The position numbers were made by a program, and so were the translations under genes. Below, in pieces: positions 51,335-61,959 of a stretch of DNA of 64,000 nt (its first letter is position 1; each line of letters starts with the position of its first letter). Origin of the DNA: Eleginops maclovinus (taxonomy: Eukaryota > Chordata > Actinopteri > Perciformes > Eleginopidae); assembly GCF_036324505.1 (NCBI RefSeq), contig NC_086352.1, positions 31,726,858 through 31,790,857 on the forward strand, read 5' to 3'. The notes under the pieces were generated by a model. The model was given only the letters and a program-made list of their open reading frames with translations, was not told where the DNA came from and did not search any database.

Positions 51335-51836
51335 CAGGGGTGTCCAAACTTTTTTCACCGAGGGCCACATACAGAAAAATACACGGAGAGCTGGGTGAAT
51401 ATTGCCTCATAAGTTAAGTTATAAGTTAGCAAAACAATTCAAATGTAGGCGAATAATGTGCAATACTTTCAGTTGGTTTAAGGAAAAAACAGCCTCATTT
51501 ATTTTGTTGGCAGCTCATTCCTTAAAACAGAAGCCTCAGATTACTTATAATAAGAATAAATATGAAGGTAACATGTCAAGCTTGTTATAAAAATAAGTTA
51601 TTGGGCTTTTTGTTATCAACTAAGATTTGTTAAAAAATGTTTTAAATTCTAAATGACTGAATTTATTTGAAATTGGGCTCATTAATATATGTGAACATAT
51701 ATTTGAGAAGTACAATATAAGACAAAAGTTTAATTTGTGGGCCATATTCCATTATACTTTTAGAATTTGCTGAGGGCCGATTCAAAATGGCCTGCGGGCC
51801 GCATTTGGCCCCCGGGCTGCAGTTTGGACATCCCTG
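51335..51836. mobile_element. hAT (Charlie-like) non-autonomous element, 502 bp, with target duplication
   Basis: Ends are caggggtgtccaaactt on the left and the inverted agtttggacatccctg on the right. The flanking 8-mers are ctatagga (51327-51334) and ctatagaa (51837-51844), an 8-bp duplication with one change, as hAT elements make. Inside are gagggccacata and gcgggccgcatttggccc, common to Charlie-like ends. No transposase frame. Confidence 0.88.
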
Positions 51837-53556
51837 CTATAGAATGCCTTTGACCTGAAGTGCTTGTAGAAATTACTTCAAATCCTTAACATAAAGACAC
51901 AGTGTTAGTCTCATTGTTGCAGTGTCTTAAATTGCGAATTTCTGATTTTGTTGTTGAGAACACATAACACTTATTGCACTCACCGACCGCCATATTGGCT
52001 ATGTAATGGAAGTTTCACGACAGCCTAAGCCCCAAGGAAGTAGGCTGGACATTGAAGCACATTTGTCTAGTGGCCAAACAATGGTACTACAACTTCTGTA
52101 ACTGTCTTTTACATCATTGGGCCCAAAAACAAGTGTTCCCATTGAGGTATGTTGTGAAAGAGTCGCTGGCATCAGCACATACTTTTTAGTTAAATAAACT
52201 ACATAGTGTGGTCACTTCAATAGGCCTTATTTAAAATATGATGGCCAAAAAGTTTAACCTCCATTCATTTGACTGAGCTGAGATTGCCTCGGACACTGTA
52301 GATTGGAAGCAGGGATTATGGGATGAGAGTCAAGCCATTTTGGCCTCATGTGCACTGAACATCTTTCATAGGAATGATTGGGGTCCCGCCTCCGATGCCG
52401 TATCCTGTTATCTTCCTACATCCATGGATTAGCCACAATTCCTTTCTCAGGTAAAGACAGCGCTATAAAATGAAACATTATACATGTGGATTTTTCACAA
52501 TTTTAGTATCACTAAGTTTTTCTCGTAAAGAAGCTCAAATTAAATGTATAGTCAATTAGTCAGTCTGTAATGATTTGATGCTGAGAAAGATCGTTGCTAG
52601 TGTACTGCTACTTTGAGCGTTTTGAGAAAACGATACATGGTTAAAATTCACCCACTCTATTAGTGTTCACGGTGCACGACATTGCACTATAAACTACTAG
52701 ACTAACTAGTACTACATTACACTAGAATTGAGAAACAGCATAGGAGTATTGTTTTTAGTCAACCCAAATAGACGTGTCTTTCTAGAATGACTGCTTTAAA
52801 ATTCCCAATGACTTCCTCATGTTGTCAGGAGGCGTGATAACAGCGGCTGACCGCTGCAGGCATTGATGCATCTGGTCTAGTTTCCATCATTACTCTTGCC
52901 TCAGGCGAAAACATGTCCTGCTGAACGATCTGTCCTCAACTGCTCTGATCTGGGCCCTTGTGGACTGCAGAGCACCAAGAGCCTGTACAGGGAGAAAGAG
53001 TGAGACAATTAGAACATTTGTAGAATGAGTGGAGGATTATGAGATACAATGGTTATAAAGAAAGAAACAATGGAAAGACAATAAGAAATAGATTGGCATG
53101 GAGTTGCTCTCTGCGCCTGTCTGCACACACTCTGCCCTGGCTTGCCCTCCAAAGCCAGGGTAAGCTTTTGAACATCTTCATATACAGTCCCATCAGTGCT
53201 GCCAAATCCAGCACCTTTTCAACACTCTAACCTCTGCCCCAACCTTGCTGCCCTTCTGCCTGTGCATACCTCCCCAGAGAACCTGTGCTGTATTCAATAC
53301 TGAGCCTACTGCCGGTGATTCACATGTACTTGATTATGTTCTGGATTGTAAGAGACTTTGATTTGCCTCTTTTAGTAAGGGGTGACTGTGGCTCAGGAGT
53401 TAGACTGGTTGTCTACCAATTGCTCCTGATGCCATGGCCAAAGGTGTGTGTGAATGTTAGTCTTTCTGAGCAGGTTGAACCTTGTAGCCCAAGGTTGTGG
53501 TTTGATCCCATGCCCCTGAAGTCAACATGTGGATGTGTTCATATGGGCAAGATACT

Positions 53557-54206
53557 GAGTGGTGGAATGTAACAAAGTACATTAACTCAAGTGTTGTACT
53601 TAAATACGTCTTAAATTGTATTTTATTGAGTATTTCCATATTATTATTGAAGCAGGCTGCCGTGTATGTTAATGCTATGACTGAACTTATTATTTGATTG
53701 TGTGTTTTTAAATTGTGTGTATGCTGCTACCTATCATGGGCCAGGACTCTCTAGAAAGAGAGATTTGTAATCTCAATGAGAACCATCCTGGTTAAATAAA
53801 AGGTCAAATAAAATATGTAAACAATTCTACTCCATTACACTTTGGAGGCAAGTATTATGCTTTTAGTACATTCATTTTACTCTCATAATTACTAGTTACT
53901 TTTTATGTATAAAAATGCATAATATGCTGATTCAACTTGATGCAGGACATTTTTCTTGAGACCTACAACAGTCAACTGCTTTTTTAAAATCTTTCTGATA
54001 AAAGAAAATGATATTCTATTTTTCTGTGATAAGAGCCATTGTTCATACTTGATACTTAAAGTGTATTTTGCTGATAATACTTGTGCACTTGTACTTAAGT
54101 TAAATGTCTAATTCAGTATTTTTTTTTTCTTTAATTGGTGTATTTCAAGACAATAGTATTTCTACTTTTACTTAAGTGAAGGCTCTGATTACTTATTCCA
54201 CCAATG
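53557..54206. mobile_element. hAT-type MITE inside the SINE, 650 bp, exact 8-bp target duplication
   Basis: The element runs from gagtggtggaatgtaac to ttattccaccaatg, with inverted ends (GTGGTGGAA / TTCCACCA). It is flanked on both sides by aagatact (53549-53556 and 54207-54214). Inner words such as caagtgttgtacttaaatac and acttttacttaagtg are those of a very common fish MITE. It is itself interrupted at 53650-53812. Confidence 0.88.
53650..53812 (+). repeat. older repeat tail inserted in the MITE
   Basis: Sequence from gaagcaggctgccg to aaaggtcaaataaa does not belong to the MITE. It ends with tctcaatgagaaccatcctg and gttaaataaaa, which recurs inverted at 37110-37215. Confidence 0.6.
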
Positions 54207-55689
54207 AAGATACTTAACCTCAAAGTGTATGTATTAATTTATTTTACATATCATTTAATTATATGTAAAAGTGTCTTGAGGCATCACTGGAATAGTGCTA
54301 TATAAATGCAGTCCATTAACCTTTAACGTAGAAATAAACTGGTTTCAAATATTTGTATTTATATGGCGTTTTCGTACGAGAAAAACAATTTGTCATAATT
54401 CTGTCTCGAACATCTTACCGGCCAATCCTAGTCGCTCTATCAGCAGCGGAAAATGGTGTAATGCGGGCCTCTCTTTTTGACAGGGGGAAACCTTTTACAA
54501 GCTTTAATGCCACTGTATGTGCTCTTTCCTGCTTCCTGGACTGAATTCCAGTCATTGGAACAATTCAGAGGATAATGGAGGGCTGAAAGGCTACAGCAAA
54601 TATTAAGTGGTTTATTGTGCATGGTAATGACAAAGCAAGATACACATTCCACATTCAACTGTTTAAGTAAGCATACTATTTACATCCCTACTGTTTTAAA
54701 ACAATAATAAAATAATCTACATAGATTGTTTTTAGATTGTTCTTATTAACATAATAAACCCACATCACGTGTTCCTCATAATGCATTGTGTGCTATGTGA
54801 ATACTTTAGTGTGGACTTACGACAGTATAAGCATCAACATATAGCAGTTGTAATATTATTTGGGATGATGGTTATTATTTAAAAAAGAAAATATTACACT
54901 TATTTTTTTATATATTTTCAAATGACGTTTATTGAAAATCTGATCAATTACATTTTACATAATTACCAAATGATAGGTAAACCATCTTATAGTTAATAAT
55001 AAAAGCATTTTTAAAGTGTTAATTATGACTTGATGTGTAGGAGGGTATAAATGGTGGATATTTTTCTTTCAGGAACGATCAGTAAAACTCATCTTTTTTA
55101 TTATAAAACTACAGAGAAGACATCCTAAAAAAAATAATAAAAAAAACATTCGACTGAATGCAGATTAAAACTGAGGAACTGAATATAACTGTACAACATG
55201 TTTATTTCTACATTTCTTATTTAAAACTCTCAGACCTGTCAGCTCTGATTTGCCTCTCCCTGTCAAGCCCTCACCTCGTGCCCAATTTACAACTGGCAAT
55301 TATAGGTGCTAGCCTGTTCTCCATGTAGTAGCACATATTCATTCAAATATGAACATCTTGTTAAAATTCCTACAGAAAGCATTGTTTCTTCCCTTTGATT
55401 TGTCATATTTTAGGAAAGATTCAAAGGCTCATACCCAAACAGTACTACACAACCTGACCATTCCTGTAGACTTATTTCCCCAGAGTTGCCTGTTCTATCT
55501 TGATACTTTTGGACTGAGGCAATTGACTCATATGAGGGTGGATTTAAACATCTGTGTGAGACAATATGGATCCAACTTCTACAGAGTGTGGCTAATTTGG
55601 CCACCAACAAAAACAAAGACAACATATACATTTTATTCTAGTATATTCAATTCCTTGACTTGAAATGAAGGACTCAAATTAAATCCGTT

Positions 55690-55850
55690 TTTTATCTTCA
55701 CCAATATACACACAAGCAGAGCACATTACACTCTGCAATCAACCCATCCTAGTATCAGGATGCAGATACTATAGAGCGCCAACAAAACAGTATGGGGGTG
55801 CAGTGCTTTGATCAGGGGCACCTTGGCAGGATTTCCCTTGATCCTTACAT
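55690..55850 (+). repeat. SINE/MITE-like dispersed fish repeat, copy C (diverged)
   Basis: agcagagcacattacactct, caacccatcctagtatcagg and gatcaggggcacc follow the same order as copy A at 5581-5820. Confidence 0.6.
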
Positions 55851-56029
55851 AACAGTTCCATTACAATTGATTTAGCTGATGCTTTTATCCACTTCAATAA
55901 GTGCAAAAAAACAATGAAGATACAAATGCAGAACAGCAAGAAACTTGCAAATACCATTGCTTCAAGTTGTGTATTCATTCAAATTACCTAAAATGGGAAG
56001 CTCCACCATTTTGCAACCACGATAGCAAA

Positions 56030-56601
56030 CAGCCGTGTTTTAGTTGAGAACACCTACTGGCAGGATGGCACTTTCGAGTAGACCAGCCAGGAGGGAGTTG
56101 CAGTAGTCAAGACGGGAAATGACAAAAGCCTAAACTAGACCTTTGTCGCCTTCTGGTTCAGTTGGGGACGTATCCTCCTGGTGTTGCATCTGCTGGAGTG
56201 TAATTGTTTAACAATGTGCTGGGTGTAGGAAGAACTGGATCCATTCACACCACAGTAGGCCAGTACCAGTGTCTTGAAGTGCATTCTGGCAGGTACTGGT
56301 AACCATTAATGGGAACAGAGGAGAGGTGTAGTGTGGGAGAATTTAGGTAGGTTGAAAACCAGTAAACTTCTCTATTCTGGATTAGCTGCAGAGGTCGGAT
56401 GTCACTTGCAGGTTGACCAGCCAGGAGGGAGTGGTAGTAATCAAGGCGTGAGATGACAAGACACATTCTCATGAATGAGATGTTTGCAGTGAAAGACAGT
56501 TGGTCATCCAGCTTCTCACCCAGATTCCTTGCAGTCTGAATCTTTGGAACAGCAGAGGTGCAGATGTGGAAAGAAAGGCCATAGATGAAAAGTCGTAACA
56601 T
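56030..56601 (-). pseudogene. L2-type LINE reverse-transcriptase C-terminal fragment
   Basis: On - it reads VPKIQTARNLGEKLDDQLSF, TANISFMR, LVISRLDYYHSLLAGQPASD and IRPLQLIQNREVYW. This follows the region after the catalytic domain in L2/Maui-type LINEs (NLGVxLDDQLSF ... SRLDYCNSLLAGLP ... LQLIQN). A second, partly overlapping motif copy lies at 56140-56080 (FVISRLDYCNSLLAG), so the region seems to hold two fragments or an internal duplication. It is short, interrupted and lacks the catalytic core. Confidence 0.75.
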
Positions 56602-58355
56602 GGGAGGAAGAGCTTTTCTGTTTTATGAAGGTTATACTTGACGACTTGAAGTGGTCCTCACACACCTACTGAGAGATGTTAGTCAGACAAGCAGAGATGC
56701 CCGCAAACTCCCTGTAGGAGTCGTCAATCTGTTCAAGGACCGGATCTGGACAGACTGAGCTACTGCCATCCCTGAATCCTTTTCCCAGCCCCACTTGGGT
56801 CTACTCTGGTCTTTTTCTTAATCCAACAAACATGCACTGAGCTCATATTGTTTTCACTTAATCAAGGGGTAACAAATAGATGTGGAGGAAAAACTGAAAA
56901 TCTCCTCACAAAATACTTGTCGTGTCCATCACCGTCTCAACAAATCCATCTCTCTCCCATGGCATCTGCCTATTGCTCATATTACATAACACACACCCAC
57001 TTGAGAACAGCAACCAATCTAAAATGACAACCTGTGACCATGCCAAAATGGCATTTTGCTTGTGTGCATTATGTTTAATTCTAAACAAGAATGCAGCTGT
57101 CCTGAGACTGCTCAGATTAGAGACATTTGCTCTACATGCAATAATGGTGACTGACAGCTCAACAGCTTATTTTTATTAATAGTTTTCCCTCGAATGTGCA
57201 TTACAACTGCTTGCTTTTTGTAAACAGTTCATGTTTAGCCTGTAATCCAGCAGCTCCTGATTTAAGCCTTACTATTTTGCCCTTCATTCTCCCCATTCAA
57301 GTAGTGGGGAGAGGGATGTGTTATTATCTACTTATAGCCCTGTAATTATAGTGTAAACACTAAGTCATAATCATAAAGTGTGATAAATATAATTTTTAAA
57401 TATTGTATGGTAGTTCATAATTGCTTAAAAGTTCATATAATTCCAATAATTTTGATGAATTATAATGTTTTCACAATGCATTATATTGTGATTATAAATT
57501 ATTTTTTGTGAGTTCTTTAGATGGAACATAAGTGACACTGTAACAAGAGGTAGGAAGGCTACGTAATTTTTCTTTTTTACAATTAATAGTTAGCTGTAAA
57601 AATAAATCTAATCAGAAACCTAATCTGAAAATCACAAGTTATGTAGTCTGATTACTCCCTTCAATTTTGGATTACCTTATAGAGAGAAGCAATATAAACC
57701 AAGATGTTTAGTTTAACACACACAGTTAAGCTCACACAATATATATAGGTGCACCTACTGAATTAAAAAAAGAACAAACAAAACAAAGAAAGTGAAACCA
57801 TAAAGCAGATTCAGGCAGTAGGCGTATAGATTCACACTTAAAGTATTAGCCTACAGAACCAACAGCTTACAGAGGAGAGAGAACATCTGATTATTTACAA
57901 CACACACTATATGGTCGTTTACGTGTTGTTTGTAATCCTGCTACAAATCCCTAAATTCAAGAAATGTAACGGTAATCTGATTACGTCTTTGTTTTATGTA
58001 ACTATAAAGGAATACAGTTTTTTTTTTCTTTTTCTACGAAATCCTGTGAAATGTTATTCGTTACTCCCCAAACCAAATGTTTATCGTGCATTATCATTGG
58101 TGTGATAGAAAGTGTTACCTGGACTGTGGAAGCGATGCATTTTGTCAAGCTGTCCATTTTTGCTTTTCATATTTATTCTGCTTTTCAGAAAACTGTCTCC
58201 GCCTGCCAGAACAGAGGAGGTGTATTTGTGTTGACTGGAGTCACTGAGCATGACTTTAATTTGCAGGTAGTTTCCAAGTTTCTCCCTCCAGGAGTGATAG
58301 CTCATCGGCACCATTAGTTACCTAACCAGCCCGAGAGCTGCCTGCAGCAACTCTG

Positions 58356-58492
<137 letters not shown>

Positions 58493-58646
58493 TTGAGCTC
58501 ATCTCGCTTTATTACGGCTGACTTCCCCTCTCTTCTCATTCAATCTTGCTTTTCCTCAGTACACACTTGTACTGTACGTTCATATGTCTTACTGAACCTT
58601 CACCATTTCCTAGCTCATAGGCGTGCTCACTCTGCCATGCAACACA

Positions 58647-58649
<3 letters not shown>

Positions 58650-58681
<32 letters not shown>
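58650..58681 (+). repeat. (CA)n microsatellite, short
   Basis: About 32 bp of CA after cacacccacac. Confidence 0.95.
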
Positions 58682-58683
<2 letters not shown>

Positions 58684-60025
58684 GCAAACAAAGATTAACA
58701 GTCACTGGCCAACACACACAAATCACCTCCGGGAGTTGACATGGTCTGATTTTATTTTGTTGTCCATTGCTTCCCAGCTGATCTTTGCGGAAGGATTAAC
58801 TGATATTACAGAACTTCATTTTACCTACCAGGATTTAATACCAGTGGTATTTACACACACGATGGCCGTGCCTGTGTGTGTGTGTTTGTGTGTGTGTGTG
58901 TCAGAGAGTGATCCGTAGGCTGTTTATCCATACTGCTGTGTTTATATGGAAGATGAAAAAGTCAGAAAGGCTCTCTTGCCAGCAATTTTTTATTTATTTA
59001 TTCCTTCTTAATGCTAGCAGGCAGTCAACATCTGGTAAAAGCTGCTGTGTTTGCCTTCATGCCCTTAATGAACCGGGCAGCATTACAGTGACTCACGCAC
59101 ACGCCTATGTGCGCACGCCATACAAATTCATCTTTTGCAAAGTCTCATTTGTTAGCTCAGGGCTTCTGTAAAATTGCACAAGATTGCATTCTGCGCTGAT
59201 TTACTGAAGGGGGCCGACTCTGCAGAAGCTCCCTCTCTAAAAGGGGGGAAGAGGGGGGGATAAACCAGAGGGATCAGGGTCAGGGCTCGCCATATTCACG
59301 AGGTTGGATGAGGCTTCTTTTTGGTGAGGGATAGGGTTAATTTGGGTTATTCGCAGATGAGAATGACTCCACACCCAAAGAAAACCAATTTGGCTGGTGC
59401 CTGAAGTAGTAATCCCAGATTAAAACATTTCATAACACCGAGCCTGTGTGACTTCTAATCCCCAGCATTCCTACTTGTGATTGCCTGGGACGTTTGAGCA
59501 TGTACATACAGTAAAAACATTACTGCATGAGATCAGGTTTACACCAAATCTGTTCCAATTGTTATTCTTTTATGAGTTGATTCAGATTAAATGCCTATGA
59601 AATTTCATACAGGTTGATAGTAGAATCATTAGGTTATTGCAACGGAGAAATTATTTGTTTGTCTTCAACAGATTTTCTTGCTTTATATCACTTTGAAACG
59701 TGGGGAACTAGCCGGCACTCTGAGAACAAAGACCTCCATCCAGCCCAATGGTGCATTTCAGTGCTCCTAAGATTGTCCAATTTCTCTCACTGGGAAGTAG
59801 TGGTTCGGACTTCAGTGTGTTCTGAGTTTTAAGTCTTTCTTTTTAAACAACTTGTACCTCAAAAAGTTTCTTGTTGGATTTTTTTTCACACACAATGAAA
59901 ACTGTTTCTGAATGTTTGTTCCAAATTGAGATATATATTTTCGAGATTTTTCTGACCCCACATAAATATATTTGCAAGGTAACTTTAGCTAAACATCATA
60001 TGTGAACATTTTCTTTTGCACACTC

Positions 60026-60263
60026 TGTCAGGGTTGGGGAAAAAGGACCCAAGTTGGGTAATTAAAGGGGAAGCAGGTAAGGGTCAAAAACAAAAAGCGA
60101 GCTTTATTCAAAAGCTGTTGATGAAAACACGAAGCAAGGGGAACACAGGACATGAAAAACACTTAGCTTCAGACATGAAAGGCGACAGGAACAGGCAGGT
60201 AACATGGACCAGATCAGGGAAGAAATGACGACGACCAAACAGACAAAAGGGAAACAGGGACTA
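60026..60263 (-). mobile_element. partial LTR of LTR element copy 2
   Basis: 238 bp from tgtcagggttggggaaa to ggaaacagggacta, closely matching the first half of the LTR at 60870. The other half is missing: sequence passes straight into the Pro/Ala-rich frame. Confidence 0.75.
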
Positions 60264-60852
60264 CAGGGCTTGAGTCGGCCGGGCCGCCCGACAGGAAAGC
60301 AGTCGGGGCTGGAGTCGACCGGACTGCAGCTGGGAGCATGGCAGCCAGGGCTTGGACTGGTAACATGGCTGCTAGGGCCGGAACTGCAGCCGGGTAGGCG
60401 GCTGCAAGGGCCAAAACTTGAGCCGGAAGCGTGGCTGCAGAAGGCTTGGCTGCAGGATGCTTGGCTGTAGGAGGCTTGGCTGCATGAGGTTTGGCAGCAG
60501 GAGGCTTGGAAGCAGGATCACGGGCTGGTCGCCGGACCCTGCACCCCTTAGCAGACTGCTGTAGGCCCCTCGGACCTCCAAAGGCCAGGCGGGATGCCAA
60601 GAATGGACTGGTGGCTGCTGTGACACGAGGTTTAAGGAAAGGGTGCAGGCTTTCTGGGGAATTGACAAATGTCCTCAAATAGTCTGGCAGTGAGTTCTCC
60701 AACCATGGCTTATCTGCCAATTCCCAGCGTGCACGAAGAAGAGCTGCATCCTGAGCCTCTTTAGAACCTGCTCTCCTCCACTCTCCATAAATACATAAAA
60801 TGTGGTATGAATACTCCACAATAGAATCCTCAAAATGTACTGCTGGATCCAT
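60214..60852 (-). pseudogene. gag-like and Ala/Pro-rich frame of LTR element copy 2
   Basis: A 212-residue open frame on - begins MDPAVHFEDSIVEYSYHILC at 60852, 18 bp inside the LTR, and includes AQDAALLRARWELADKPWLE, LPDYLRTFVNSPESLHPF and a run of AAKPPTAKHPAAK-type repeats. It then reads LPAQVLALAAAYPAAVPAL and MLPAAVRSTPAPTAF, and its end runs into the partial LTR. Order and position match copy 1 (35745-34341), which diverges strongly in the N-terminal part. No pol-type enzyme is encoded and no nucleic-acid-binding zinc knuckle is seen. This is the most intact frame of the family here, without internal stops, but the element lacks half an LTR. Confidence 0.6.
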
Positions 60853-60869
60853 ATTAGGCTCGGTCGTTC

Positions 60870-61313
60870 TGTCAGGGTTGGGGAAACTGGACCCAAGTGC
60901 AGTAAATCAAGGGGAAGCAGGTAAGGGTCGAAAACAAAAAGCGAGCTTTATTCAAAAGCTGTTGATGAAAACACAAAGCAAGGGGAACACAGGACATGAA
61001 AAACACTTAGCTTCAGACATGAAGGGCGACAGGAACAGGCAGGTAACATTTACAAGATCAGGGAAGAAATGACGACGACTGAACAACAGACAAAAGGGAA
61101 ACAGGGACTAAATACACATGGGTAATCACAAGACAAGAGACAGCTGGAAGGGGGAGGAGAAACACAGGGGCAACAGGTGAACACAATGACACAATCAGGC
61201 ACAGGAGGGAAACGCAGACAGGAAGTGAAGCTTAACATGACAGAATTGGGGAAAACATTTCAAAATAAAACACAACACAAAGACATGACAGACACCAAAC
61301 ATGGATCATGACA
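60870..61313 (-). mobile_element. complete LTR of LTR element copy 2
   Basis: 444 bp with TGTCA at one end and TGACA at the other (inverted). On - it carries TTGAATAAAGCTCGC, a likely polyadenylation signal, and ends next to the gag-like start codon. Its first 210 bp are almost identical to 60026-60263. Confidence 0.75.
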
Positions 61314-61847
61314 TCTTCAACTTTCCACCAATTTTCACTGACATTGGGCCAACAGTTTTTTTGTAAAATTTGTATAGTTGAAGCTTTTATCCAGAGCAAC
61401 CTATGATAAATACTTTTAACCATGAATATACGAACCCAGAACTTTTGCTTCAAATAACCAAAACCTTCCGAAGTTCTGGTGCGTCTTTCAAGTACATCTT
61501 TTTTTTTTGTTGTGGGTTTGCATTCTGCGACAAAAGATGGGAAGACTTTCTACTGTCTTGATATCAATGGGGAGCTCGTTTGTAGCCAGGATATGTTTTT
61601 GTGGAGGAGTACCTTGGTCCTACTTTCAGGGGGGTACTAAAAATCTGATTGTCCGATCCAGAGCGAATTGCGCGTTTTTCTACCATCCTGTTGACAAAAA
61701 CAATACCAAAAACCTAACCTCCACTCTAGTTTGATGACTACATGTGACATTTGCATGTTTGAATGGCACATTCAAGTGAAAACTTTACTCATGCCAACCT
61801 CCTCCTCCTTTAAACATTTTCCTGTCCCCTTCTCCTTCCTCTCTCAG

Positions 61848-61959
61848 GTACGAGTTGTCATAGTTGATGAAAACGACTGCGTTCCAGAATTCCTCCAGTC
61901 CATCTACAGCAAGGATGGCGTACCGGAGACTGTGACAACGGCAACGTCTCTGCTACAAG
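61848..61959 (+). CDS. cadherin exon: EC linker and start of the next repeat
   Basis: This 112-bp exon lies between acceptor cctctctcag and donor gtgaga, entering in phase 0 and leaving in phase 1. It reads VRVVIVDENDCVPEF, the end of the preceding repeat with a DxND calcium motif, then LQSIYSKDGVPETVTTATSL and LQ. Joined to the previous exon (SSAAE-VRVVIVDENDCVPEF) it completes a normal repeat. The wording DENDCVPEF followed by an SIYSKDG opening is what I associate with DN-cadherin-like neural cadherins, and it is the main basis for the subfamily suggestion. No further exon is recognised before the window ends at 64000, so the protein continues beyond it. Confidence 0.92.

Larger units (their letters stand above)
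53379..54320 (+). mobile_element. tRNA-derived SINE split by a MITE
   Basis: The head has a polymerase III A-box-like tggctcaggagttagactgg and B-box-like ggtttgatccc, then the tail word gggcaagatact at 53545-53556. After the insertion it resumes at 54207 with aagatacttaacctc and ends agtgctatataaatgcagtc near 54320, the usual SINE 3' end in fish. Confidence 0.75.

Noticed and set aside
53379..53530. Possible tRNA gene at the A-box/B-box-like words
   Set aside because: The cloverleaf is not maintained and the sequence continues into a SINE body and 3' tail.
60026..61313. Reading the LTR element as an endogenous retrovirus
   Set aside because: No protease, polymerase, integrase or envelope region is visible; only LTRs and a gag-like, low-complexity frame.
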